Assembly (NCBI RefSeq): GCF_022427145.1
Contig: NZ_JAKSXN010000033.1
Location: 1 to 61,877, forward strand
Length of the DNA: 61,877 bases
Direction: 5' to 3'
Source of the DNA: Paenibacillus timonensis
GTDB lineage: Bacteria > Bacillota > Bacilli > Paenibacillales > Paenibacillaceae
The notes under the pieces are model-generated. The model had not been told where the DNA came from, did no database searches, and saw only the letters and a list, made by a program, of their open reading frames with translations. A program made the position numbers and the translations under genes. This document shows positions 9,396-17,289 of this stretch, one piece after another. Positions within the stretch are counted from its first letter, which is position 1. The number at the start of each line of letters is the position of its first letter.

Positions 9396-10154
9396 ATGAT
9401 GGCGGGTCAGCATCTTGGCCTGGCAATTGCCTTTATTTATGTATGCCTGGGGCTGATCGGCATAGGCATGCTGCTCTTGTTTTACATGAAAATCCGGCAT
9501 TTGCGCATTCAGCGTAAAACGAAGGAATACCTGCGGAAGCATCAGGACTACTTCCTGTTCCTCCAAGCCCATCTGGGCGATACCGAGGAGCTTCCGCTGC
9601 CGCCCGGCAAGCTCGGGGATCTGGAACGGCGGGTGATCCAGCAGCGAGTGACTGAGTGGATCGAGCAATTTAAGGGCGATTTGCAGCAGAAGCTGATCGA
9701 TTTATGCTACAACGCCGGCTTTGTCCGGGAAGACCTGAAGCTGCTCGACAGCTTGTTTTACGGGCGGCGGATCGCCGCCGCCTACCGCCTCGGCGGAATG
9801 CGGGCGACCGAGGCGGTGCCGCGGCTGCTGGAGATGTTGAAGCATCAGAAATATAGTCCGCTGAGCATCGTGCTCGCCCGCTCGATCGCCAAAAGCGCGG
9901 AGGACGAACAGCAGCTCAGGGATATGTTGATCCATCTTCTGCGTCACGGCAAGCCGATACACCATCTCGCAGCCGATATCCTGATGGAGACGCGGCTGGA
10001 TGCCAGCCTGCTTCTGCTCCGGTTGCTGAAGGAGGAGAACGAGGATCTGGTGAAGGTGGCGCTGGCGACGATGCGGGGACAAGAGGTGCCGGGGGAGGCT
10101 CCGGCGCCGGGACGATTTGCTTTTGCGCTTGAGAGGAGGGAGACCACTGCTTAG
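9396..10154 (+). CDS. Membrane-anchored HEAT-repeat protein
   Basis: A 252-residue protein with one N-terminal membrane span (about residues 8-30, LAIAFIYVCLGLIGIGMLLLF) and a cytosolic helical tail. Repeated helix pairs such as RRIAAAYRLGGMRATEAVPRLLEML and PIHHLAADILMETRLDASLLLLRLL are typical HEAT/PBS-lyase-like repeats, which act as protein scaffolds. It is preceded by AAAGGAGG; the second ATG at 9399 is better spaced than the first. It overlaps the glycosyltransferase gene that follows, suggesting the two proteins are made together and may form a membrane complex. No catalytic motif is visible. Confidence 0.75.
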   Translation: MMAGQHLGLAIAFIYVCLGLIGIGMLLLFYMKIRHLRIQRKTKEYLRKHQDYFLFLQAHLGDTEELPLPPGKLGDLERRVIQQRVTEWIEQFKGDLQQKLIDLCYNAGFVREDLKLLDSLFYGRRIAAAYRLGGMRATEAVPRLLEMLKHQKYSPLSIVLARSIAKSAEDEQQLRDMLIHLLRHGKPIHHLAADILMETRLDASLLLLRLLKEENEDLVKVALATMRGQEVPGEAPAPGRFAFALERRETTA

Positions 10155-11595
10155 GGATATTTTGCTGATCTATGGCCTGTTCGCGACGTATTACGTCATG
10201 ACGGTCAACCTGGTTTATTTTTCGATTATGACGTTTTCGTTCCGCCAAATTCTGACGATCTTCCGCCGGGCCGCGTATTCGAAATACAACACGTTGTCCG
10301 GCTCCGAGCTGGTGCCTCCGGTTTCGCTGCTGGTGCCGGCCTTTAACGAGGAGATCACGGTGATCGAAAACGTGAAATGCCTCTTGACCCTAAATTATCC
10401 GACCTATGAGGTCATCGTGATTAACGACGGGTCCAAAGACAACACGCTGGGCGTGCTGCGGGACGAATTCGAGCTGATGCCGCTGCCGAACCCGGACATC
10501 CGTCAGACGATCGACTGCCAGCCGATTACGGCGGTATACCATAACCCGAAGTATCCGCATCTGTACGTAATCGACAAGCCGAACGGAGGGAAAGCCGATT
10601 CCTTGAATGCGGGCATCAACCTGTCGCATTATCCGCTCATCTCTTCGATCGATGCCGATTCGCTGCTGGAGAAGGACGCATTGATCCGGATGGCCCGCAT
10701 GTATATGGAGAACCCGGAGGAGACGGTGGCCATCGGCGGCGACGTACGGATCGCCAACGGTTGCGTTATCGAGAACGGGGCGGTGAAGGAGGTTTCGCTG
10801 CCCCGCAAAATCTGGCCGATGTTCCAAGCCACGGAATACCTGAAGGCGTTCCTTGGGGGCCGGATCGGCTGGAGCTCGATCAACGGGCTGATCATCGTGT
10901 CGGGCGCGTTCGGCTTGTTCCGCAAGGATTACGTGATCGCCGTCGGCGGCTATCGCGGCGGGTATCCCGGCGAGGACATGAACATCATCATCAAGCTCCA
11001 CCGCTATATGCTGGAGAACAAGCTGAAATACCGCATCGCGTTTTGTCCGGAGGCGGTGTGCTGGACGCAGGCGCCGGACACGTACCGGATTTTGTCCAAC
11101 CAGCGCAAGCGCTGGGGCCGCGGCAATCTGAAGAACATGATCGAAAACTACGACATGGCCTTTAACCCGAGATACAAGGTGATGGGGCTCCTGACGATGC
11201 CGTACAACATTATTTTTGAAGCGCTAAACCCTTATTTCAAAATCACGGGGCTGCTCGCCCTGATCGGGTACACGCTGCTCGACATGACGCATTGGCGGGT
11301 CCTCGCGGTGTTCTGGCTGATCAATTTCCTCAGCGGTTACGTGCTCAGCATCGGGGCGCTGCTGCTCGAGGAGCTTGCGTTCAAGCGCTTTAACAAGCTG
11401 TCCGATTTGTGCAAGCTATTGTTGTTTTCGGCATTCAAGTTTTTCGGTTACGCGCAGCTCGGGGGATTGTGGCGCATCCAGGGGCATATCCAGTTTCTGC
11501 GCAACAACAATTCCTGGGGGACGATGACCCGCCAAAGCTGGCAGGACAAAGGGGAGACGGCCGCCAAAACGGCGAAACCGGCCAAATCCGCATAG
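10147..11595 (+). CDS. Membrane glycosyltransferase, family 2 (processive type)
   Basis: Probable polysaccharide synthase of about 482 residues. An N-terminal membrane span precedes the GT2 domain (VSLLVPAFNEE, VINDGSKDNT, SIDADSLL, GEDMN) and the QRKRWGRG motif (the Q-x-x-R-W signature of processive synthases such as PgaC, NodC and HasA), followed by further membrane spans. There is no ATG: the only strong ribosome site, GAGGAGGG at 10132-10139, points to CTG at 10147, while TTG codons at 10117, 10123 and 10129 lie upstream of or in that site. It overlaps the HEAT gene by a few bases. The product may be a HexNAc or uronate-containing polymer. Confidence 0.88.
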   Translation: MLRDILLIYGLFATYYVMTVNLVYFSIMTFSFRQILTIFRRAAYSKYNTLSGSELVPPVSLLVPAFNEEITVIENVKCLLTLNYPTYEVIVINDGSKDNTLGVLRDEFELMPLPNPDIRQTIDCQPITAVYHNPKYPHLYVIDKPNGGKADSLNAGINLSHYPLISSIDADSLLEKDALIRMARMYMENPEETVAIGGDVRIANGCVIENGAVKEVSLPRKIWPMFQATEYLKAFLGGRIGWSSINGLIIVSGAFGLFRKDYVIAVGGYRGGYPGEDMNIIIKLHRYMLENKLKYRIAFCPEAVCWTQAPDTYRILSNQRKRWGRGNLKNMIENYDMAFNPRYKVMGLLTMPYNIIFEALNPYFKITGLLALIGYTLLDMTHWRVLAVFWLINFLSGYVLSIGALLLEELAFKRFNKLSDLCKLLLFSAFKFFGYAQLGGLWRIQGHIQFLRNNNSWGTMTRQSWQDKGETAAKTAKPAKSA

Positions 11596-11727
11596 CCTTT
11601 GGGCATCTCTCCTCCCCCGCTTCGCGGCCGGTGGCCGGAAAGGGGATGATAGGGCAAAGGAAAGGCTTGGATTCACGAAATCACCAAACTTAAGGATAAA
11701 CTTACGGAAGAAGAAAGGCGGGAATGA

Positions 11728-12540
11728 ATGATGTCAAACCTGACGGCACTGCAAAACCAAACGGAACGATCCGGCTTATATGCCGAAATGGAACAACGCG
11801 TGAGGGAAACGGCCAACGAGGTGAACGGGGTGCTGTTCATTTATTCCGAAGGCGGCCCCTCTTACGTGGCTTCCCAAGTGCGGGGAATTCTGGAATCCGA
11901 ACCGGGAATTCAGTTTGACGTATGGGGCGGGGATGAGCCGGGGAGCGTGGCGGTACTGCTGCCGGGCCTGGCGCTGAATGCCGTCCATTATCAAGGCTTG
12001 CGCCTGAAGCAGCAGCTGCAGGAGCGCATAGCCGATTATCGTCCGCGGATGGCGCTGGCCAGCTTCTCCTCCCGGGCGGCGATTACCCCGCAACTGCTGA
12101 GTCAAATGGAGGAAAAAGCCAAACAGAACTATTCCGACGATATTCATATTTTTACGAAAGCCGACCTGCTGCTTGTCAAAAGCCGGATCCTGATCGTGGA
12201 AGGGGACCCGGCGGTTCGCGAGTTTCTGCAAATCCGGCTGAACATGCAGGGCTATGAGACGATGACGGCCGATAACGGCATCACCGCCCTGGAATTAATA
12301 TCCGACTGGAAGCCGGATCTGGTCCTAACGGAGCTGAATCTATACGGCATCGACGGTCTGCCGTATATTCATCAAATCCAGCAAACCGGCGGCGAGGAGA
12401 TGCCGAAAATCGTCGTCCTGACGGAACAGCGCGTCGAGAAAACGATCAGCTTGTGCTTCCAGAACGGGGTGGACGATTATATCACCAAGCCGTTTTCGCC
12501 GGTGGAACTGGACGCCCGAATTCGCCGCTGCATCCAATAA
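11728..12540 (+). CDS. Degenerate GGDEF plus pseudo-receiver protein
   Basis: A soluble 270-residue protein with two signalling domains that both look inactive. Residues 30-135 resemble a shortened GGDEF domain: VLFI, then YVASQVRGIL, then GGDEP at 67-71 followed by VAVLLPG, but the Phe of GGDEF is Pro and about 20 residues with the metal-binding region are missing. Residues 152-270 are a receiver fold (RILIVEGDPAVRE) with Thr232 and Lys254 present, but the phospho-acceptor Asp is Glu202 and the acidic pair is Glu-Gly. It sits between the synthase and the sugar dehydrogenase, so it may be an adaptor that senses a ligand such as c-di-GMP. The ligand is inference. Confidence 0.75.
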   Translation: MMSNLTALQNQTERSGLYAEMEQRVRETANEVNGVLFIYSEGGPSYVASQVRGILESEPGIQFDVWGGDEPGSVAVLLPGLALNAVHYQGLRLKQQLQERIADYRPRMALASFSSRAAITPQLLSQMEEKAKQNYSDDIHIFTKADLLLVKSRILIVEGDPAVREFLQIRLNMQGYETMTADNGITALELISDWKPDLVLTELNLYGIDGLPYIHQIQQTGGEEMPKIVVLTEQRVEKTISLCFQNGVDDYITKPFSPVELDARIRRCIQ

Positions 12541-12584
12541 CGTGACCCGATTAAATAACAGACAATAAATGGAGGTAGAAACCT

Positions 12585-13949
12585 GTGAATAATCATTACC
12601 AGAAGCTGATGAATGCGATTGAATCGAAAACCGCCGTATTGGGCGTTGTGGGTCTAGGCTATGTCGGACTGCCGCTGGCGGTAGAAATGGTAAAGCAGGG
12701 TTTCCGGGTCGTCGGCATCGATCTCGATGCCGCGAAAATCGATAAAATCCACCGGGGGGATTCGTATATTCACGATATCTCTTCCCAAACGCTGGCGGAA
12801 GCGATGGCGACAGGCCGTTTTCTTCCGACAACAGATTATGCGAATTTGTCCGAAATCGACGCGGTCAGCATCTGCGTACCGACGCCGCTGAGCGAGAACC
12901 AGGACCCCGATACTTCCTATATCGTCACCGTAGTGGATCAGTTGAAACGCTATATGAAAAAGGGCATGTTGATCACGCTGGAAAGCACCACCTACCCGGG
13001 GACGACCGAAGAGCTGATCCAATGGGAGCTGGAACAGCTGGGATATACGGCCGGCGAGGATTTCTTCCTCTGCTTCTCGCCGGAGCGGGTCGATCCGTCC
13101 AATTCGAAATTCAATACGTACAACACCCCGAAGGTCATCGGAGGAACCACGAAGGCTTGCCTGGATTTGGGGACGGCGCTGTATTCCCGGTATGTCCAAA
13201 CGGTCGTACCGGTTTCTTCGCCGAAGGTGGCGGAGATGTCCAAGCTGCTGGAGAATACGTTCCGCAGCGTCAATATCGCCTTTGTCAACGAAATGGCCAT
13301 GATGTGCGATCGCATGGGCATCGACATTTGGGAAGTGATCGACGCGGCGAAGACCAAGCCGTTCGGGTTTATGCCGTTCTACCCGGGACCCGGCATCGGG
13401 GGCCACTGCATTCCGCTGGACCCGATGTACCTGAGCTGGAAAGCGAAGGGATTCCGCTTCTACAGCCAGTTCATCGAGCTGGCGCAGTCGACCAACGACA
13501 ACATGCCGTATTACGTCGTGAATAAAACGTCCAAAATCATGAACGAATACGCCAAATCGATCAAGAAGTCCCGCATCCTGATTCTCGGCATGGCTTACAA
13601 GCCCGATATCGCCGACCTGCGTGAATCGCCGGGATTGTCCGTGTACGAGCTGTTTAAGGACAGCGGAGCCAAAGTGGATTATTATGATCCGTATGCCGCA
13701 AGCTTCCGCGAAAAATCGGGCGGCGTGGTTCACAGCGTCGCTTATGAGCTTGACAAATTCAAAACCTACGACTGCATCGTTTTGGTGACCAATCACAGCA
13801 ATTTCGACTACGAGGGCATCGCCCGCCTCGGCGTGCCGATCGTTGATACGCGCAATGCGTTCCGCGATTATCCGCTGCCGCATGTTTATAAAATCGGCCA
13901 CTCCGTTGCGCAGGTCAACGAAGAATCCCCGGCGTTGATCGTAGGTTAA
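12585..13949 (+). CDS. UDP-HexNAc or UDP-glucose 6-dehydrogenase
   Basis: NAD-dependent nucleotide-sugar dehydrogenase that oxidises C6 twice to give a uronate donor. The 454 residues start with GLGYVGLPLAVEM (Rossmann GxGxxG), contain the central helix LLENTFRSVNIAFVNEMA, and have the catalytic Cys275 in GGHCIPLDP, the form usual in WbpA and WecC-type UDP-HexNAc dehydrogenases rather than UDP-glucose ones. A C-terminal domain (ILGMAYKPDIADLRESP) closes the site. The GTG start follows GGAGGT at nine bases. It probably supplies the acidic sugar to the glycosyltransferase two genes upstream. Confidence 0.93.
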   Translation: MNNHYQKLMNAIESKTAVLGVVGLGYVGLPLAVEMVKQGFRVVGIDLDAAKIDKIHRGDSYIHDISSQTLAEAMATGRFLPTTDYANLSEIDAVSICVPTPLSENQDPDTSYIVTVVDQLKRYMKKGMLITLESTTYPGTTEELIQWELEQLGYTAGEDFFLCFSPERVDPSNSKFNTYNTPKVIGGTTKACLDLGTALYSRYVQTVVPVSSPKVAEMSKLLENTFRSVNIAFVNEMAMMCDRMGIDIWEVIDAAKTKPFGFMPFYPGPGIGGHCIPLDPMYLSWKAKGFRFYSQFIELAQSTNDNMPYYVVNKTSKIMNEYAKSIKKSRILILGMAYKPDIADLRESPGLSVYELFKDSGAKVDYYDPYAASFREKSGGVVHSVAYELDKFKTYDCIVLVTNHSNFDYEGIARLGVPIVDTRNAFRDYPLPHVYKIGHSVAQVNEESPALIVG

Positions 13950-13962
13950 GGAAACGGCCTTG

Positions 13963-14889
13963 ATGTTCAAATCGCCGATTTTCGTCCGCCTGCGGGCGTT
14001 TTCGGGAAGCAAGCGGCCGGCCTTGCTTGCCATCGGCGGGATGCTGATGATGGTTTTGCTTGTATTATTAGCCTTTATTCGGCCATCGGGTTCGCAAGCG
14101 AAAGCCACCTGGATCTGGGAGACGGCGGTCATCGAACAGCATCCTGCCGAGCTGCTGGACTTTGCCGGCAAGCAGGGCGTGGACACGATCTTCCTGCAAA
14201 TCGGCGGCGGGGTGAAGCCGGAAAGCTATCGCAGCTTCATCCGGGCCGCCGCCCAAGAGGGCATACGGGTGCATGCCTTAGACGGCCATCCGGATTGGGC
14301 GCTGCGGGAGCACCGGAACGAGGCCGAGGCGTTTCTGAAATGGGTGATCGACTTCAACCGGGAGGCGACGGCCGAAGAGCGGTTTGCTGGCGTGCAGCTG
14401 GACGTCGAACCCTATTTGCTGGAACGTTGGCAAACGGACCAGAAAGCCGTGGTGGAGCAGTGGATGGAGGGCATTCGCGCCTGGACGGAGGAAGCGAGGT
14501 ATAACGATCTCGCGATCGGCGCGGCCGTTCCGTTCTGGCTGGACCAGATCGACCACCCGAGGGAGACGCTAAAGCTGCCGCTGGGCGATTGGATGGTGGA
14601 CCGGTTCGATTATTTGGCGATCATGGCCTACCGGGATGCCGCGGGCCGCATCTATGAAATCTCGCAGCGCACGCTGAATGCAGCGGATCGTCAAAAGAAA
14701 CGGGTGTGGGTCGGCGTCGAGCTGGGCGAAAGCCGGGAAGGGCCCGGCGTCTCCTTTCATGAACAACCGCTTGCTTCACTGAACCGGGAGATGAAAAGGT
14801 TGGAGGAACTGGGAAGAAAACACGGCTCGTTTGCCGGAATTGCCGTTCACAGTTATGAGGCTTGGCATAGCAAACTCCGCGAGCCGTAA
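13963..14889 (+). CDS. Anchored GH18-like TIM-barrel protein
   Basis: A 308-residue protein with an N-terminal signal anchor (LLAIGGMLMMVLLVLLAFI, about residues 20-40). The outer domain reads as a TIM barrel: GVDTIFLQIGG, VHALDG, GVQLDVEPY with D147 and E149 arranged like the end of the GH18 DxxDxDxE motif, and FDYLAIMAYRD like the GH18 beta-6 strand. No family can be fixed by eye. ATG 13963 follows AAGGA; an in-frame TTG lies just before it. It is the last gene of the locus, opposite a terminator, and mirrors the anchored hydrolase that opens it. Confidence 0.65.
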   Translation: MFKSPIFVRLRAFSGSKRPALLAIGGMLMMVLLVLLAFIRPSGSQAKATWIWETAVIEQHPAELLDFAGKQGVDTIFLQIGGGVKPESYRSFIRAAAQEGIRVHALDGHPDWALREHRNEAEAFLKWVIDFNREATAEERFAGVQLDVEPYLLERWQTDQKAVVEQWMEGIRAWTEEARYNDLAIGAAVPFWLDQIDHPRETLKLPLGDWMVDRFDYLAIMAYRDAAGRIYEISQRTLNAADRQKKRVWVGVELGESREGPGVSFHEQPLASLNREMKRLEELGRKHGSFAGIAVHSYEAWHSKLREP

Positions 14890-14893
14890 ACCG

Positions 14894-14935
14894 AAGGCTG
14901 TCCCATAGACATAGACGGGACGGCCTTTGTTTTTT
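14894..14935 (+). terminator. Terminator of the polysaccharide locus
   Basis: AAGGC-GTCCC pairs with GGGAC-GCCTT, followed by TGTTTTTT. Confidence 0.85.
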
Positions 14936-15034
14936 CGGAGGTTTTTCCGCACGAGGCCCGGGACAATTAGGACAGCCTTCTCCGTTTTTGCTATAATAAA
15001 ATTAATTGCGTTTTGAGGAAATGGAGAGATTGTC

Positions 15035-15547
15035 ATGATTTTACATAAGGGCGAAATCTTGTTCCGGCAAGGAGATGACGGTTCTTTTCTGTACCACATC
15101 AAAAGCGGGCTGTTTAAAGTGACTCGCCTGCATGAGAACGGGAACATGGTCTTGTTTAATATTTTGTACCCGGGGGAAACGGTGCCCCATCATTCCTTGA
15201 TCACCCCGAAAGAGGTGCACGGGACGGCGATCGCCTTAATGCGGAGCGAGGTCGAAGCGATTCCTGCGCAGGTATGGTACCGCGAGCTTCAGGAGGATCC
15301 GAAAAAACCGCTGGAGGTCGCGCAGCTCCTTCAAGAGAAGGTACGCTTCATGCAAGAGCGGCTCGACCATTTGACGGTGGGGACGCCGGCCGAACGTCTG
15401 GAGCTGCTCACGAAATGGCTAGGCCAGCACGCCCATGGCGTGCCGTTGACCGATTACTTAACGCAGGAGGAGATCGGCCAGCTGATTGGCGTGCGGCGCG
15501 AAACGGTGAACCGCTTGCTTCGAGGCCATGGCCACGAACGGGCTTAA
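15035..15547 (+). CDS. Crp/Fnr-family transcriptional regulator
   Basis: A 170-residue regulator with an N-terminal cyclic-nucleotide-type beta-roll (GEILFRQGDDGSFLYHIKSG, VLFNILYPGE) and a C-terminal winged helix (LTQEEIGQLIGVRRETVNRLLRG). It is shorter than the usual 220-240 residues: the roll lacks part of the first strands and nothing follows the recognition helix. There are no cysteines, so it does not bind an iron-sulphur cluster as Fnr does; the effector is unknown. TATAAT at 14992-14997 is its likely -10. It is convergent with hmp, with a shared terminator between. Confidence 0.85.
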   Translation: MILHKGEILFRQGDDGSFLYHIKSGLFKVTRLHENGNMVLFNILYPGETVPHHSLITPKEVHGTAIALMRSEVEAIPAQVWYRELQEDPKKPLEVAQLLQEKVRFMQERLDHLTVGTPAERLELLTKWLGQHAHGVPLTDYLTQEEIGQLIGVRRETVNRLLRGHGHERA

Positions 15548-15561
15548 CCGGATTACATGAC

Positions 15562-15602
15562 AAAAGCGCGGACATTGGGAGGTTTCCCATGTCCGCGCTT
15601 TT
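15562..15602. terminator. Bidirectional terminator between the Crp-like gene and hmp
   Basis: AAAAGCGCGGACAT pairs with ATGTCCGCGCTTTT. The A-run on one side and the T-run on the other serve both convergent genes. Confidence 0.9.
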
Positions 15603-15628
15603 GTGTCTCCGAGGGAGAGGAGCGTTCG

Positions 15629-16843
15629 TTAGTTGAGCGTATCTTCCAGGCTGTCCGCCGGCCCGAAAAATTCAAAATGAATCCGTTCGTCCGGTACGCC
15701 CCAATCCTTCAAGGCACGGCGAACCGCCTTCATGAACGGGACCGGGCCGCAGAAATAAAAGTCGCTGTCGGCAGCCGCGACCGTCTTCAGCCAAGGCAGA
15801 TCAATGTAGCCGGTTTTGTCGCTGCTTTCGCCGGTATCCGGCGTTTCGTAGACGGTGTAGGCGCGCAGGTTATCATGCGTCCGCGCAAGTTCGGCAACCT
15901 GTTCCTTCAACGCATGATGCTTGGCGCTGCGGGCGGCGTGGACATAGACGATATCCCGGTTGGCTCCGCTTTGCAGCGCCGTTTCCAGCATGCTCACCAT
16001 CGGCGTGAGGCCAACGCCGCCGCTCAGCAGCACGAGCGGCACGTTCCGCGATTGATCCAGCGTGAAATCGCCGGCCGGCGCGCTAAGCTCAAGCACGTCG
16101 CCTTCTCCGATTCGGGTGTGCAGATAGGTGGATACGACGCCCGCCGGGCGATCCTCGGCGGCCTCTTCCCGTTTCACCGAGATCCGGTAATACGGCTGGC
16201 CCGGTGCCGTAGACAAGCTGTAATGGCGCAAATGGGTAAACTCCTGCCCCTCCGGTTTCACGCGGACGGTAATATATTGCCCCGGTTCATAAGAGGCGAT
16301 CGCTTGGCCGTCCTCCGGCTTCAGGTAAAACGAGGTGATGACATCGCTCTCCTTGACCTTACGGTCAACGACAAAGCGGCGGAATCCGCGCCAACCGCCT
16401 TTTTTCTCCTCCGCCTCACGGTACATCTCCGCCTCTACGCTGATAAATACGTCGGCAATCACGCCATACGCCTTGCCCCAGGCATCGAGAATCTCTTCGG
16501 TGGCGGCGTCGCCAAGCACGGTCTTGATGGCGGCGAGCAGGTTCTCGCCGACGATGGGGTAATGCTCGGGCAAGATCCCGAGCGCCCGGTGCTTCTGGGC
16601 AATGCCGCGAACGACCGGGAGAATCTCTTCCAGACGGTCGATGTGCGCCGCGGCGGCATAAACCGCATTGGCCAGCGCCGTAGGTTGTTTTCCTTGGCGT
16701 TGATTGGCGTGGTTGAACACGTTCAGCAACTCGGGGTGATTTTTGAACATGGTCTGATAGAAGGTTTTCGTAATTGTTTGTCCATGGACTTCCAGAACCG
16801 GTACGGTAGATTTAATGACTTCAATCGTTCTCGTGTCAAGCAT
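15629..16843 (-). CDS. hmp: Flavohaemoprotein, nitric oxide dioxygenase
   Basis: Converts NO and O2 to nitrate using NAD(P)H, protecting cells during nitrite reduction. The 404 residues match the family. The globin domain comes first (proximal His in AQKHRALGI, then PEHYPIVGENLL), followed by the FAD domain (RHYSLS) and the NAD domain (LLSGGVGLTPM, FYFCGPVPFM). The ATG at 16843 is chosen because AGAGGG lies eight bases upstream on the minus strand; an upstream extension lacks homology. A Crp/Fnr-type box lies at about -41 from its likely start, linking it with the nitrite genes at 26.7 kb. Confidence 0.96.
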   Translation of the reverse strand: MLDTRTIEVIKSTVPVLEVHGQTITKTFYQTMFKNHPELLNVFNHANQRQGKQPTALANAVYAAAAHIDRLEEILPVVRGIAQKHRALGILPEHYPIVGENLLAAIKTVLGDAATEEILDAWGKAYGVIADVFISVEAEMYREAEEKKGGWRGFRRFVVDRKVKESDVITSFYLKPEDGQAIASYEPGQYITVRVKPEGQEFTHLRHYSLSTAPGQPYYRISVKREEAAEDRPAGVVSTYLHTRIGEGDVLELSAPAGDFTLDQSRNVPLVLLSGGVGLTPMVSMLETALQSGANRDIVYVHAARSAKHHALKEQVAELARTHDNLRAYTVYETPDTGESSDKTGYIDLPWLKTVAAADSDFYFCGPVPFMKAVRRALKDWGVPDERIHFEFFGPADSLEDTLN

Positions 16844-16880
16844 AGGTGAACCCTCTTTCTCGGAAATTTCGTTCCACCTC

Positions 16881-16923
16881 AGTATAGGGAGCGTCCACAC
16901 GCAAAAAGGTGACTTCCGTCACA
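16881..16923 (-). promoter_or_regulatory. Crp/Fnr-type activated promoter of hmp
   Basis: Read on the minus strand, TGTGACGGAAGTCACC (16923-16908) is centred at 16915.5 and TATACT is at 16886-16881, so the box would be near -41.5, the class II activator position. The -35 is poor (CCTTTT), as expected for an activated promoter. Whether Fnr or another Crp-family protein binds cannot be told. Confidence 0.65.
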
Positions 16924-17035
16924 ATGAAAATTTCCAAAATGTGAACTGTTACTAAAATGCAATGACAAGTATCACATTATGCGCTCGAAAATAAAAAAGC
17001 TTGTCGGCGATAACGTGCAGTCATGATTCGCTTTG

Positions 17036-17044
17036 TGGTATAAT
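17036..17044 (+). promoter_or_regulatory. Extended -10 promoter of the YitT-gene leader
   Basis: TGG followed by TATAAT is an extended -10 element, giving a transcript start near 17051 and a 5' leader of about 240 bases before the 17290 gene. Confidence 0.6.
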
Positions 17045-17084
17045 ATGAATAGAAGAAATTCTAACAAGAAAGGATCAGGATACC

Positions 17085-17150
17085 ATGTGTCCCCGAAGGA
17101 CGAAATCCCAAAGGACGATTTGGAAACGTTGTGATCTCTCTTATACTTAG
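17085..17150 (+). CDS. Possible 21-residue leader peptide
   Basis: An ATG preceded by AAAGGA at ten bases starts a 21-codon frame beginning MCPRRTKSQ, rich in Arg and Lys, ending at TAG 17148. It is the first translatable frame of the leader. Its stop codon lies within a hairpin-forming segment (TAGCT at 17148-17152 with AGCTA at 17161-17165), which is what a ribosome-controlled switch would need. No homologue is known to me. Confidence 0.35.
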   Translation: MCPRRTKSQRTIWKRCDLSYT

Positions 17151-17282
17151 CTCCTTTCGTAGCTAGTCGGTAAATCGGCGACAAACCTACGAAGGAAGCG
17201 TGAAATCATGCGAAGGATGAACTCCTCATGGACTCACTCCGTAGGGTGTTGCCGGATGGTCAACCAAACTACGATAAGAGGG
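17148..17282 (+). promoter_or_regulatory. Candidate attenuator of the YitT gene
   Basis: TTCGTAG (17156-17162) can pair with CTACGAA (17187-17193), forming a hairpin that contains a small GTCG/CGAC stem. The same TCGTAG can instead pair with CTACGA at 17269-17274, next to the Shine-Dalgarno AGAGGG at 17277-17282. The two pairings exclude each other, so the leader could switch access to the ribosome site. This was read by eye only. Confidence 0.4.
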
Positions 17283-17289
17283 ATTCCAA

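Noticed and set aside
12654..14186. Minus-strand frame of 510 codons over the sugar dehydrogenase
   Set aside because: It is the antisense shadow of a clear dehydrogenase gene, rich in Arg, His and Ile, and has no ribosome site.
15557..16849. Plus-strand frame of 430 codons over hmp
   Set aside because: It lies antisense to a full-length flavohaemoprotein with all motifs and starts inside the terminator.
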